A stretch of DNA of 64,000 nt. Origin: Paenibacillus oenotherae (lineage in GTDB: Bacteria; Bacillota; Bacilli; Paenibacillales; Paenibacillaceae). Shown one piece after another: positions 34,371 to 43,064 of this stretch. The notes under the pieces are model-generated. The model was not told the DNA's origin, ran no database searches, and saw only the letters and a program-made list of their open reading frames with translations. The stretch spans positions 1-64,000 of the forward strand of contig NZ_JAHZIJ010000014.1 of the NCBI RefSeq assembly GCF_019443105.1. Direction: 5' to 3'. The stretch's first letter is position 1. Each line of letters begins with the position of its first letter. Made by a program: the position numbers and the translations under genes.

Positions 34371-34376
34371 TACAAT
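34371..34376 (+). promoter_or_regulatory. -10 box of the small peptide gene
   Basis: TACAAT at 34371-34376, 33 nt before the ATG. No convincing -35 at 17 nt; TTGTAT at 34345-34350 gives a spacer of 20. Confidence 0.45.
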
Positions 34377-34408
34377 AGCAATACATCGAACGCTTGGGGT
34401 GATGACTT

Positions 34409-34501
34409 ATGAGTATAATTGCCGGCATCCTCGTTTGCGCCTTTGTCTACGTTATCCGGGAGTCATTGATGGCTCCGGGTGAAGAGGATTATGAAAGCTG
34501 A
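34409..34501 (+). CDS. 30-residue single-pass membrane peptide
   Basis: The reading frame is MSIIAGILVCAFVYVIRESL followed by a short acidic tail (APGEEDYES): one membrane helix of about 16 residues, then a charged end. It is too short for usual gene calling, but it has GGGGTGAT about 6 nt before the ATG, a -10 box upstream and its own intrinsic terminator 35 nt after the stop, so it looks like a complete monocistronic gene. Small peptides of this shape often tune a larger membrane complex; the partner here is unknown. Confidence 0.6.
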   Translation: MSIIAGILVCAFVYVIRESLMAPGEEDYES

Positions 34502-34535
34502 TAATGAGTTGTTTATTCGTACTATTCCATGACCT

Positions 34536-34561
34536 AATGCCCTATCAAGGGCATTTTTTTT
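34536..34561 (+). terminator. Terminator of the small peptide gene
   Basis: AATGCCC pairs with GGGCATT, 6-nt loop, then TTTTTT. Confidence 0.85.
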
Positions 34562-34580
34562 GTCTCTGCATGAGACTTTA

Positions 34581-34609
34581 TTATTAATGATATTGTTTTG
34601 TGTTATAAT
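34581..34609 (+). promoter_or_regulatory. Promoter of the truncated haemoglobin operon
   Basis: TGTTATAAT (extended -10; TATAAT at 34604-34609) with TTATTA 17 nt upstream as a weak -35. Confidence 0.55.
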
Positions 34610-34643
34610 TCAAAAGACCTACATATTGGAGTTGGAATTGACG

Positions 34644-35033
34644 ATGAATAAGTATAGAACCATTTATGAAGCTGTTGGAGAAGATGCGGGGATAAGGCGT
34701 ATTGTGGAGGCATTCTATCCTGAGGTGCAGCGCAACCCTCTAATTGGACCGCTGTTTCCTGAAGATATTATGCCCGTTATGGACAAACAGCACATGTTTC
34801 TGACGCAGTTCTTCGGAGGACCTTCGCTCTACTCGGATGCGTACGGGCATCCTATGATGCGGGCGCGGCATATGCCGTTTCCGATTACGCCAGAGCGGGC
34901 AGAGGCGTGGCTCGGTTGTATGCGGGAAGCGTTGACGGAGATCGGCATGCCTGAGGATCTCAAGGCTATTGTGCTGGAGCGATTATCCGGGCCTGCGCAT
35001 CATTTTGTAAATACCAATGAACGGGAGATGTGA
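34644..35033 (+). CDS. Group II truncated haemoglobin
   Basis: 129 residues. YjbI/TrHbO family: TIYEAVGEDAGIRRIVEAFYPEVQRNP at the start, the FLTQFFGGPSLYSDAYGHPMMRARHMPFPI segment with the proximal His in RARHMPF, and C-terminal AHHFVN. Binds haem and O2 or NO. The ATG at 34644 gives the family length; the longer frame to 34560 overlaps the preceding terminator. Co-transcribed with the DUF2225 gene 3 nt later. Confidence 0.88.
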   Translation: MNKYRTIYEAVGEDAGIRRIVEAFYPEVQRNPLIGPLFPEDIMPVMDKQHMFLTQFFGGPSLYSDAYGHPMMRARHMPFPITPERAEAWLGCMREALTEIGMPEDLKAIVLERLSGPAHHFVNTNEREM

Positions 35034-35036
35034 ACT

Positions 35037-35744
35037 ATGGAGCCGCTGTACTCGACATCCATTACATGCATTTGCTGCGAGAGTCCGTTCCAGACTTCAC
35101 GGGTAAGACCTAGCTTCAAGAAAGCTTCGTCTCGGGATAGCGATTTCTGCTCTTATTACAAGAACGAGATTAATCCGGATTATTATGTTGTGCGAGTATG
35201 TCCGAAATGCGGCTTTGCCACGACAGAGAATGGCAATGATGAGCTGAACGAGCGCCAGAAGCAGCAGTATTATGATCGTGTGGGCGTGCACTGGACGATG
35301 CGGGATTATGGCGGCAAGCGGACGCTGGAGCAGGCGCTGGAATGCTATAAGCTTGTACTGCTCTGTATGCAGGTGGTGGGCGGCAAGGATCGGATCATAT
35401 CCGGCATTCTGCATCATATCGCTTGGTTGTATCGGTATAAGGGGCAGCAGGAGCAGGAGAATCGTTTTCTCCGATTTGCGCTGGAATCGTATATCCGGGT
35501 TTATGAGACGGAAGGCGTATCGCTTAACAATGCGAAGCTGATGTTTCTTATTGGAGAGCTGCATCGCCGTCTAGGCGAGCCGCATGAGGCAGTGAGATGG
35601 TTCTCGCGGGTCGTCAATGACAAGAAGATTGTAGATGCGTCGATGATACGCGCTTGCCGTGAGCAATGGCAGCTGCTTCGCCTAGAGCAGCAGGAGAGCA
35701 ACGGGACAATTGCTGGCGATGAGCAGGCAACGATTAATGCATAG
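35037..35744 (+). CDS. DUF2225 family protein
   Basis: 235 residues. N-terminal zinc-binding cysteines (CICCES, then VCPKCGFAT), C-terminal TPR-like helical repeats (LHHIAWLYRYKGQQEQE, LIGELHRRLGEPHEAVRWF). The family is conserved in Bacillales with no known role. It follows the globin by 3 nt, suggesting a redox or nitrosative-stress link. Confidence 0.83.
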   Translation: MEPLYSTSITCICCESPFQTSRVRPSFKKASSRDSDFCSYYKNEINPDYYVVRVCPKCGFATTENGNDELNERQKQQYYDRVGVHWTMRDYGGKRTLEQALECYKLVLLCMQVVGGKDRIISGILHHIAWLYRYKGQQEQENRFLRFALESYIRVYETEGVSLNNAKLMFLIGELHRRLGEPHEAVRWFSRVVNDKKIVDASMIRACREQWQLLRLEQQESNGTIAGDEQATINA

Positions 35745-35754
35745 TGGAAGTGAA

Positions 35755-35795
35755 GAAGCCGACCGGGCCCGAGGAGATCGCCGGTCGGCTTTTTT
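35755..35795 (+). terminator. Terminator of globin-DUF2225 operon
   Basis: GAAGCCGACCGG pairs with CCGGTCGGCTTTTTT (about 14-nt loop). Confidence 0.85.
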
Positions 35796-35807
35796 GCATG
35801 TTAACCG

Positions 35808-36044
35808 TTAGGCTTGACGGAGCTTGGTATCTGTAAGAAGGTAGTCCTGATCGGCATCGAGAACCGTTACCCGATTATGGCAGCAGGGAAATACGAGGAG
35901 ACGCTTCTTGCCGCTTTTAATATCTGGCAGCTCCTTCGGGCGAAGCGGCAGCAGGACGTTGTCCTGTCCGCAGAAAGGGCAGGACTGGACATAGATATCC
36001 TTCATAATAATATCGTAAGGCCAGGCGCGTTCAAATGGGATCAC
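35808..36044 (-). CDS. Small zinc-ribbon-like protein
   Basis: 78 residues. The pairs CPFC (about 22-25) and PCCHN (about 53-57) look like a zinc ribbon; the rest is mixed beta. No named family recognised. GTG start at 36044 with AAAGGAGCG 9 nt upstream; its start overlaps the end of yycC by 4 nt, so the two are translated together. Confidence 0.65.
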   Translation of the reverse strand: MIPFERAWPYDIIMKDIYVQSCPFCGQDNVLLPLRPKELPDIKSGKKRLLVFPCCHNRVTVLDADQDYLLTDTKLRQA

Positions 36045-36244
36045 GATGGAGACGCTCCTTTGTCCGGGGAGGCGCCTTGATTTGTTTCAGAATCTGGCGC
36101 TGCTGTGGCTGTTTTTGCGAGCTCGGCCAGCTTTTGCAGTAAAATATGTTTGGGCATATGCATCAAGTGCTCCAGCGGCACATTCATTTCTTTGGATAGC
36201 TTGAGCGCCGTTTCCGCTGAAATTTGCAACGGTTTGGACATCAT
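36041..36244 (-). CDS. yycC: YycC-like small protein
   Basis: 67 residues. KPLQISAETALKLSKEMNV and PLEHLMHMPKHILLQKLAEL match YycC of Bacillus (about 50 residues); the C-terminal 20 residues are a low-complexity extension (SPDKGASPS). RBS AAGGAGATG. Function unknown. Confidence 0.8.
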   Translation of the reverse strand: MMSKPLQISAETALKLSKEMNVPLEHLMHMPKHILLQKLAELAKTATAAPDSETNQGASPDKGASPS

Positions 36245-36299
36245 AAATCATCTCCTTATAGGGGAGCGCATCATGCGCCTGATTATAGTGAAGGCAAAA

Positions 36300-36330
36300 T
36301 TGGCAATTAGGACGATCCTTTCGATATAAT
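36300..36330 (+). promoter_or_regulatory. Possible promoter of the M3 peptidase gene
   Basis: TTGGCA at 36300-36305 and TATAAT at 36325-36330, 19-nt spacer (longer than ideal). Confidence 0.4.
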
Positions 36331-36424
36331 TAAGTTATACACCGTCGATGGGAAAATCGCAACGAGCAACGATAATAGCATGAGCGGGTTATTATTCCGG
36401 CATTCGAAAGTCAGGAGGATCAGG

Positions 36425-38224
36425 ATGGGTCAATCGTATCCGATGAAATGGGATTTGGATGTTTTCTATGAAGGGGGCTCAGGCTCGCCAGCATTCAGGA
36501 ATGAGCTTCAGACGATGGAGGCTGACATCGAGAGTCTGTCTGCTGATCTGGGAGAAGCGGCAGCGAGCGAAGCGGGTGGAACAGATAGGGGCGGCAAGCT
36601 GTCGGAGTGGACGAATATTGTTCAATCGGTCCTGCTGCGTCTGCGGCAGTCGGAATCGTTCGTTTCCTGTCTGCTTGCGCAGCAGGTCAAGGATACCGCC
36701 GCGCTTGGATTAAACGATAAGGTAAAGACACTGTCAGCAAAGTTTAATGGTGTGCTCACAAGCTACGATGAGCAGCTGCTGCTGACAGAGGATGAAGTCT
36801 GGCGGGATTGGCTTAAGCGGGATGAGATTGCTCCTGTAGCATTCACACTGAACGAACGACGGGACGGGGCAAAGGAAAAGCTGGCGCCTGCTCAAGAAGC
36901 GCTCGCCAGCGAGCTGGCTGTGGACGGTTATCACGGCTGGGGCGATTTGTACAATACCATTGTTTCGCGGGCGCGATTCGAAGCCGTGGAGCCGGATGGT
37001 TCCAGGAAGGTGCTCTCTGCGGGACAAATGCACAATCGTCTCTCGAGTAGTGATCGAAGCATACGGGAGGCATCCTTCCAGGAGTGGGAGCGCGAATGGG
37101 GCGAGCAGGCCGAGCTTTGCGGAGAAGCGTTGAACAGGCTGGCCGGCTTTCGTCTGAAGCTCTATGATCGGCGGGGATGGTCCTTTGTGCTGAAGGAGCC
37201 GCTTGCCATGAACCGGATGAGCGAAGCGACGCTGCACGCGATGTGGTCAGCGGTGAACGAAGGGAAATCGGATCTCGTTCGGTACATGGAGCGGAAAGCA
37301 AAGCTGCTGGGTGTCCCCAAGCTGGACTGGCATGACGTTGAGGCGCCAATCGGTTCTGCGAGCCGGACAGTGCCTTATGATGAAGCCGCAGCCTTCATAC
37401 TTGACCGGTTCCGTGTCTTCAGTCCGGATCTGTCAGACTTCTCGGAGGTCGCATTCCGTGAAGGCTGGATCGAAGCGGAAGATCGGGGGGGCAAACGTCC
37501 GGGAGGGTTCTGCACGGCGTTTCCCAAGAGCGGTCAAACACGCATTTTCATGACTTATTCGGGCACGGCTTCCAACATCTCCACGCTTGCGCATGAGTTG
37601 GGGCATGCCTACCACCAGCATGTGATGAATGATTTGCCTCCGCTTGCCCAGGAGTATGCAATGAATGTTGCGGAGACGGCTTCAACCTTCGCGGAGCTCA
37701 TTGTCGCCGATTCTGCGCTTCAAGCTGCTGTGGATGACAATGAAAGGCTGGCGCTGCTGGAAGATAAAATCCAGCGGTCAACGGCGTTCTTTATGAACAT
37801 TCATGCCCGGTTCTTGTTTGAAACCCGGTTCTATGATCAGCGGCGCCAAGGTGTAGTGAGCCATGAAGAATTGTCCAAGCTGATGGAAGAGGCGCAGCAG
37901 GAAGCGTTCTGTGGCATGGTTGATGAGCTGCATCCGCATTTCTGGGCATCCAAGCTGCATTTTTATTTAACGGATGTGCCTTTCTACAATTTCCCTTATA
38001 CCTTTGGTTATTTGTTCAGCAGCGGGATCTATGCGGTGGCCCAGCAGGAAGGCGCATCGTTCGCGGAGCGTTATGTGGCGCTGCTGCGGGATACCGGACG
38101 AATGACTGTCGAGGAGCTGGCGAGCAAGCATTTGGGAGTTCGTCTGGATGAGCCGGATTTCTGGCGCGGGGCGGTAGCACTAACGAAAGCGGATGTGGAT
38201 ACGTTTCTTGAACTTACCGAATAG
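36425..38224 (+). CDS. M3 family oligoendopeptidase (PepF-like)
   Basis: 599 residues. Zinc metallopeptidase of the thimet/PepF family, with the active site in STLAHELGHAYHQHV and the third ligand in NVAETASTFAELI. Degrades short peptides in the cytosol. The ATG at 36425 (CAGGAGG 7 nt upstream) gives the usual N-terminus MGQSYPMKWDLDVFYEGG; the frame is open 15 codons further without an RBS. Confidence 0.92.
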   Translation: MGQSYPMKWDLDVFYEGGSGSPAFRNELQTMEADIESLSADLGEAAASEAGGTDRGGKLSEWTNIVQSVLLRLRQSESFVSCLLAQQVKDTAALGLNDKVKTLSAKFNGVLTSYDEQLLLTEDEVWRDWLKRDEIAPVAFTLNERRDGAKEKLAPAQEALASELAVDGYHGWGDLYNTIVSRARFEAVEPDGSRKVLSAGQMHNRLSSSDRSIREASFQEWEREWGEQAELCGEALNRLAGFRLKLYDRRGWSFVLKEPLAMNRMSEATLHAMWSAVNEGKSDLVRYMERKAKLLGVPKLDWHDVEAPIGSASRTVPYDEAAAFILDRFRVFSPDLSDFSEVAFREGWIEAEDRGGKRPGGFCTAFPKSGQTRIFMTYSGTASNISTLAHELGHAYHQHVMNDLPPLAQEYAMNVAETASTFAELIVADSALQAAVDDNERLALLEDKIQRSTAFFMNIHARFLFETRFYDQRRQGVVSHEELSKLMEEAQQEAFCGMVDELHPHFWASKLHFYLTDVPFYNFPYTFGYLFSSGIYAVAQQEGASFAERYVALLRDTGRMTVEELASKHLGVRLDEPDFWRGAVALTKADVDTFLELTE

Positions 38225-38370
38225 AACCGTTTGATTTTGCTTTGTGCGGATGATCTCAGTAGGATGAATAATTGTGGCGAATTATGGAAAGTTAATAAGA
38301 AATGAATGGCGCAGCCTTGTGACTGCGCTGTTTGTCTCTAAACGCCAGTCATCCGAAGGGAGAATACAGC

Positions 38371-38835
38371 ATGGAACGGACATTTGTTATGGTGAAGCCG
38401 GATGGGGTGAAGCGTGGCCTTATCGGCTCCATTGTTACCAGGTTCGAGCAAAAAGGGTTCCTCCTCATAGCGATGAAGCTGATGTCAATTGACCGCACTC
38501 TTGCAGAGCGTCACTATGGGGAACATCGGGAGAAGCCATTCTTCGGTGAACTGGTCGATTTTCTGACATCAGGGCAGGTATGCGCGATGGTATGGGAGGG
38601 GCCGAATGCAATAGCTAACGCGCGCGGTCTCATAGGCTCGACCAATCCGGCTGAGGCATCGCCCGGCACGATTAGAGCTGACTTTGCGCTGGATATCTCC
38701 AGCAATATCGTGCATGGCTCTGATTCTCTTGAGAGTGCGCAGAGGGAAATCGGATTGTTCTTTGACGGTGCGCAGCCGCCGGGATTATTATTCCGCGCAG
38801 CGAGTGACGGGGCTTCGATTACTACGGCACATTGA
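38371..38835 (+). CDS. ndk: Nucleoside diphosphate kinase
   Basis: 154 residues. Transfers gamma-phosphate among nucleoside triphosphates. Start [19 protein letters not shown], phospho-His in [11 protein letters not shown]-site [18 protein letters not shown]. Two details differ from the usual enzyme: GST rather than GAT/GGT, and RADFA rather than RGDF/YA. ATG 38371 with GAAGGGAG. Slightly long at the C-terminus ([16 protein letters not shown]). Confidence 0.93.
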   Translation: MERTFVMVKPDGVKRGLIGSIVTRFEQKGFLLIAMKLMSIDRTLAERHYGEHREKPFFGELVDFLTSGQVCAMVWEGPNAIANARGLIGSTNPAEASPGTIRADFALDISSNIVHGSDSLESAQREIGLFFDGAQPPGLLFRAASDGASITTAH

Positions 38836-38857
38836 TTAAAATGGACGCGAAAATTGA

Positions 38858-38908
38858 AAAAGCCCTCTCTCCAAGGCTCCTGAAAAAGGAGGTTGGAGAG
38901 AGGGTTGT
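38858..38908. terminator. Bidirectional terminator, ndk / nitroreductase
   Basis: AGCCCTCTCTCCAA pairs with TTGGAGAGAGGGTT, with an internal CCT/AGG pairing, between convergent genes. Confidence 0.8.
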
Positions 38909-38928
38909 CTAGTTTCTGCTAATGTTGC

Positions 38929-39561
38929 TTAGAACGATTCGTTAATGACAAGCTTGTCAAGCGACAGACGGTCAGTGGCGCGCGCAGGTACAGCAGCCTC
39001 GCCTATCGGTATTAGCATAACAGGAATGAATCGTGACGGAATGTTCAACGCTTGAATTAGCTGCGCAGCATCAAAGCCGCCCATAGCCACAGTGTCATAG
39101 CCTTTTGCTTTGGCAGCAAGCATCAACTGCATGGCAGCCAGACCAGCATTCTTATTCGCTTCATCACGCGCTACTTGAGCAATCTGATAAGCTCCGCTTA
39201 CCTGATTAACCATGTTGTCATGGATTTCTTGCGTAATTTGTCCGGCAGCAAGCTTCTCGCCATAAATTTCTTTAGCTGTTATTTGCGCTTCTAGATCACC
39301 AAGGATAACGACAACGACGGAAGCATCCGATACTTGCTGTTGACCATAGGCAATCGCTTTAACGCGATCCTTCTGCTCTTGTTCACGAATGACGAGAAAA
39401 CGCCATTGCTGCAGATTCCATGAGGATGGCGCTGCTGCTGCCAATTCCAGAATCTCGTTAAGCGTTTGATCCGGAATTGTAACGTTGCGTTTGTATTGAC
39501 GAACGGAGTGGCGGGCACGAATAACCTCTTCTGTGGATAACACGGTATTTGTTTGGCTCAT
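38929..39561 (-). CDS. Nitroreductase family protein
   Basis: 210 residues. FMN-dependent: RHSVRQYKRN (FMN phosphate site), APSSWNLQQWRFLVI, and the C-terminal GGFDAAQLIQALNIP. Reduces nitro-aromatics or quinones with NAD(P)H. ATG 39561 behind AAAGGGAGAG. Divergent from the Tad operon. Confidence 0.9.
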   Translation of the reverse strand: MSQTNTVLSTEEVIRARHSVRQYKRNVTIPDQTLNEILELAAAAPSSWNLQQWRFLVIREQEQKDRVKAIAYGQQQVSDASVVVVILGDLEAQITAKEIYGEKLAAGQITQEIHDNMVNQVSGAYQIAQVARDEANKNAGLAAMQLMLAAKAKGYDTVAMGGFDAAQLIQALNIPSRFIPVMLIPIGEAAVPARATDRLSLDKLVINESF

Positions 39562-39726
39562 TACATTCTCTCCCTTTCAAAACGGATATTTTTATGCTCA
39601 GTTACTTGTTTAAGTAGCATTACTTACTAAAGTATAGTTTATAACGGATTAGATTGCAATCAATTATTTCAAAGCGTACGGATCATAATTTTTGGGTAGA
39701 TTGATTTGATTTTAAAATTTTATGGG

Positions 39727-39756
39727 TTGACTATTTCCGGTTGATTGTGGTAAATT
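39727..39756 (+). promoter_or_regulatory. Promoter of the Tad pilus operon
   Basis: TTGACT at 39727-39732, 17-nt spacer with TG before the -10, then GTAAAT at 39750-39755 (or TAAATT one base on). It is the only good promoter-like signal before the operon. Confidence 0.55.
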
Positions 39757-39785
39757 ATGGTCAAATCAAATCGAGCAATTACGGA

Positions 39786-39834
39786 AGCACCGTGAATGAG
39801 GCAGTCTTGACTGCACATTTATGGTGCTTTTTTT
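39786..39834 (+). terminator. Intrinsic terminator in the leader of the Tad operon
   Basis: The outer stem AGCACCGTGAATG pairs with CATTTATGGTGCT (two G-U pairs), the inner stem is GCAGT/ACTGC, followed by TTTTTTT. It lies downstream of the operon promoter and 36 nt before the tadZ ATG. The upstream neighbour points the other way, so it is not the end of a gene; it should attenuate the operon or release a leader RNA of about 70 nt. Confidence 0.75.
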
Positions 39835-39870
39835 GTGTTTTTTATTTGCGAACTGGAAGGAGCAGGTGCC

Positions 39871-41022
39871 ATGAGCAAACAGCATTTAGTATTGGCCGCA
39901 AGGGAGACGGAGTATGTTGAACGGATCGTATCTTATATTCAGCATTCCTCTTACGGAGAAAGCTGGCAGCTTACCGCTTTTACAAATCCGGCAGCACTTC
40001 GCCATTATGTGCGGGCTGGTTACAGCATTGATCTTATTGCAGCACAGCCGTCTTTGCTCGTTGAACTGGAGGGCGATATTGCAGGAACTTCTGTAGCTGC
40101 GTTGGTCGCTCGCCATGGACAGTGTCCGAGATATAGAGAAGTGCTTCAATATCAATCCATTCCACAATTGATGAATGAGCTTACTGCTGTGCATGACTTT
40201 TACGGCGAGCAGAAGGGTGGAGGTTCTGGTTCCTCCTTGAGTGCGATTGTCATTGCAGTCTACTCCGCCACCGGAGGTATAGGCAAGACAATGCTTGCTC
40301 GGCAAATTTCGCATCAGGCAGGTGTTCGAGGCGCCCGTGTTTTTTATTTGAATCTGGAGCAGTGGAATGCGACTACCCTCTGGCTTGGCGACGAAGGGAG
40401 GGAGGATTTGGCGCAAATGCTCTATACACTTCAAGCTCAACCGGATAAAGCTGCCCATCGATTAACGGAGCTTCGCAAGCGCCATGCTGCGATGAAGTTT
40501 GATTATTTTGCACCATGCTCCAATGCTGATGAACGGTTGTCTCTCAGCGGGGAGCAAGGAAGGCTGCTGCTCTCCACCATCGCTGATTCAGGGAAGTATG
40601 ATGTTGTCATTGTTGATCTGGACAGCAGGATGGATCCGCTTCATCAAGCTGTATTCCAGCACTGCACCCACTTGGTTTGGATGGTGGCCAGGGATGCCGT
40701 TATACAGCGGAAAACAGAACTGGCTCTAGGTTATTGTGAGCAAAAGTGGGGGACAGCATTCAAGGAAATAAAGCGCCGAATCCGATTTGTAGAAAGGTCT
40801 GGGACACGTTCTGCCTTGGGCGCGGAAGCATTGCCTGTCAGATTGGATGCCGTTATTCCCAGCGTGCAGGAATGGCAGGAGGACAGTATGTCTTATGAAC
40901 GAGCGGTACCACCCGCGTATCGCGGTGCAGTCGCAGCTTTGCTGGATCGATTGGCAATTATGGAGAGGGGCAGGGAGGATGGCGGAGGAAATCGTACTGC
41001 GGCTCAAAGCCAGAATTCGTGA
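39871..41022 (+). CDS. tadZ: TadZ/CpaE-like pilus localisation ATPase
   Basis: 383 residues. N-terminal receiver-like domain (1-125), then a MinD/ParA-type ATPase domain: the P-loop SATGGIGKTMLA (about 143-154) lacks the first Lys of the deviant Walker A (KGGxGKT), as in many TadZ proteins; the later Asp strand is VVIVDLDSRMD. It is thought to place the pilus machine at the membrane. ATG 39871 with GGAAGGA. First gene of the Tad operon; overlaps tadA by 44 nt. Confidence 0.8.
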   Translation: MSKQHLVLAARETEYVERIVSYIQHSSYGESWQLTAFTNPAALRHYVRAGYSIDLIAAQPSLLVELEGDIAGTSVAALVARHGQCPRYREVLQYQSIPQLMNELTAVHDFYGEQKGGGSGSSLSAIVIAVYSATGGIGKTMLARQISHQAGVRGARVFYLNLEQWNATTLWLGDEGREDLAQMLYTLQAQPDKAAHRLTELRKRHAAMKFDYFAPCSNADERLSLSGEQGRLLLSTIADSGKYDVVIVDLDSRMDPLHQAVFQHCTHLVWMVARDAVIQRKTELALGYCEQKWGTAFKEIKRRIRFVERSGTRSALGAEALPVRLDAVIPSVQEWQEDSMSYERAVPPAYRGAVAALLDRLAIMERGREDGGGNRTAAQSQNS

Positions 41023-42214
41023 AGAGCTTGATCTGGACAGTGCAATGTCGGATGAGCAATTTATAGAACGGATTGAGAGAACTGTTTTTATCTGGTGCCA
41101 AGATCATCCCTTGACGGCTGGAGAGAAGCTGCAGCTTGTAAGGAGGCTCTTTCATTCTTTTCGCGGCCTGGATTTATTGCAGCCTTTGATGGATGATCCG
41201 ACAGTGACAGAAATAATGATCAACAGCCATGAGGAGCTCTTCATTGAGAGGGCTGGTCAGATGAGCCGATCTCCCCTTTCATTCGAAAGCCGTGCGCGAT
41301 TGGAGGATTTAATCCAGACAGTGGTTGCAGGAGTGAATCGTGTCGTCAATGAGTCCTCTCCGATTGTAGATGCCAGATTGAGGGATGGCTCAAGGGTACA
41401 TGTCGTACTGCCGCCAATTGCGCTCAAAGGCCCGACAATGACTATCCGCAAGTTTCCTGAGGAGCCGATGCATATGAAGGATCTGGTAGAGCTTGGAGCG
41501 ATCACAGAAGAAGCGGCTCAATGGCTGAGACAGCTAGTCGCAGCTAAATTCAATATTTTTATTAGCGGCGGTACAGGATCGGGGAAGACGACTCTGCTGA
41601 ATGCTTTGGCACAATTTATTCCGGCGGATGAACGAATTGTGACGATTGAGGATTCTGCCGAGCTGCAGATTCGGAATGTACCCAATCTGGTTTCATTGGA
41701 GACACGAAATGCTAACACCGAAGGCAAGGGAGAAATCACGATACGGGAGCTTATTCGCGCCTCGCTCAGGATGCGCCCCAGCCGAATTATTGTTGGTGAG
41801 GTGCGCGGCGGAGAGGCGATAGACATGCTGCAAGCGATGAATACAGGGCATGATGGAAGTTTATCCAGCGGTCACAGCAACAGTGCACGCGACATGATGG
41901 CAAGGCTCGAGATGATGGTTCTTAGCGGAGCGGAGCTGCCAATTTCCGTTATCAGGCATCAAATCGGATCGGCAATCGATCTTATCGTGCATCTATCCCG
42001 CTTGCGTGACCGCTCCAGGCGTATTACTGAAATTTGCGAGATTACAGGCGTGGAGGACGGGGAGGTCAGCCTTCAAACGTTGTACCGATTCGAAGAAGAG
42101 GGGGAGAGCGCTGGGCGGGTCATTGGCAGCTTGAAGCCGACAGGGCAGAGGCTGCAGCGGATATGGAAGCTGCAGATGGCGGGAGTCCATAGTACGGGGG
42201 AGGAGGCGATATGA
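40979..42214 (+). CDS. tadA: TadA/CpaF family secretion ATPase
   Basis: 411 residues. Hexameric type II/IV secretion ATPase driving pilus assembly. Walker A GGTGSGKTTLLNAL (about 194-207), Asp box TIEDSAELQ, Walker B in IIVGEVRGGEA and the His box TGHDGSLSSGHS. The N-terminal CpaF domain has DPTVTEIMINS. ATG 40979 is the family start; the longer upstream frame overlaps tadZ. Coupled to tadB by ATGA. Confidence 0.93.
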   Translation: MAEEIVLRLKARIREELDLDSAMSDEQFIERIERTVFIWCQDHPLTAGEKLQLVRRLFHSFRGLDLLQPLMDDPTVTEIMINSHEELFIERAGQMSRSPLSFESRARLEDLIQTVVAGVNRVVNESSPIVDARLRDGSRVHVVLPPIALKGPTMTIRKFPEEPMHMKDLVELGAITEEAAQWLRQLVAAKFNIFISGGTGSGKTTLLNALAQFIPADERIVTIEDSAELQIRNVPNLVSLETRNANTEGKGEITIRELIRASLRMRPSRIIVGEVRGGEAIDMLQAMNTGHDGSLSSGHSNSARDMMARLEMMVLSGAELPISVIRHQIGSAIDLIVHLSRLRDRSRRITEICEITGVEDGEVSLQTLYRFEEEGESAGRVIGSLKPTGQRLQRIWKLQMAGVHSTGEEAI

Positions 42215-43050
42215 GAGAGAAGGGAACGAATAAACAACGGGAAGGATGGTTGAATTGGCTTGCCTGGACGGTTAGGAGGGAGAGAAGGGAAGGGCATAGG
42301 GGCGGCTCGCTTCCTAGTTATACGAGCTGCGAGCTAGGCAAGAAGCAATTTGTCATCGCTGCCTTGATTGGTTTCGGAATCGTATTCATAACGACCTATC
42401 TGTTCTATCGTTCCATTGCTGCGGCACTGATACTTGCGACAGCAGGAATTTTTGCCCCCCGTCTCCATCGCAATTCATTGCTTGCAAGACGGCGAATGAG
42501 ATTGACGCTGCAGTTCAAGGAGGGGCTGTATTCCATTACATCTTCTCTGGCTGCGGGCCGCTCGGTTGAGAATGCGTTTATGACAGCATTAGATGATTTG
42601 AGACTGCTATATCCTGATCCCAAGACGGAGGTGATTGCCGAATTTGAGATTATTCGATCGCGATTGGCGTATGGCGAACCGCTAGAGCAGGCGCTGACGG
42701 ACTTTAGCAGTCGGGCGGAGATTGATGATATCACACAATTTGTAGATGTGTTCGTCACCTGCAAACGGACAGGGGGCGATCTGGTCGAGGTGATCCGCCG
42801 GACATCCCAGACAATAGGAGAGAAACTGGATGTACAGCAGGAAATTGCCGTGATGATTGCCCAGAAGCGGTATGAATCACGAATTATGATGGTTGTTCCA
42901 TTCGTTTTTCTTGCTTTTCTCAGCTTTGCAGCACCTGATTACATGGCCCCCCTTTATAGCGGGATTGGTTATATCATACTCACTGTGTCGCTGGCACTTC
43001 TTAGTGTCTGCTATTGGTTCATGATGAGAATAATGAATATTCGCATGTAA
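42211..43050 (+). CDS. tadB: TadB-like inner-membrane platform protein
   Basis: 279 residues. Two N-terminal membrane segments (about 47-85), a cytosolic T2SSF domain (SITSSLAAGRSVENAF, TCKRTGGDLVEVIRRTS), then two C-terminal membrane helices. It forms the platform that TadA acts on. Start overlaps the tadA stop (ATGA). Confidence 0.88.
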   Translation: MREKGTNKQREGWLNWLAWTVRRERREGHRGGSLPSYTSCELGKKQFVIAALIGFGIVFITTYLFYRSIAAALILATAGIFAPRLHRNSLLARRRMRLTLQFKEGLYSITSSLAAGRSVENAFMTALDDLRLLYPDPKTEVIAEFEIIRSRLAYGEPLEQALTDFSSRAEIDDITQFVDVFVTCKRTGGDLVEVIRRTSQTIGEKLDVQQEIAVMIAQKRYESRIMMVVPFVFLAFLSFAAPDYMAPLYSGIGYIILTVSLALLSVCYWFMMRIMNIRM

Positions 43051-43064
43051 GGAGTGAACCGGGA

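Noticed and set aside
39786-39834. Cyclic-di-GMP riboswitch in the Tad leader
   Set aside because: The part before the terminator is too short for a GEMM aptamer, and its conserved bases are absent.
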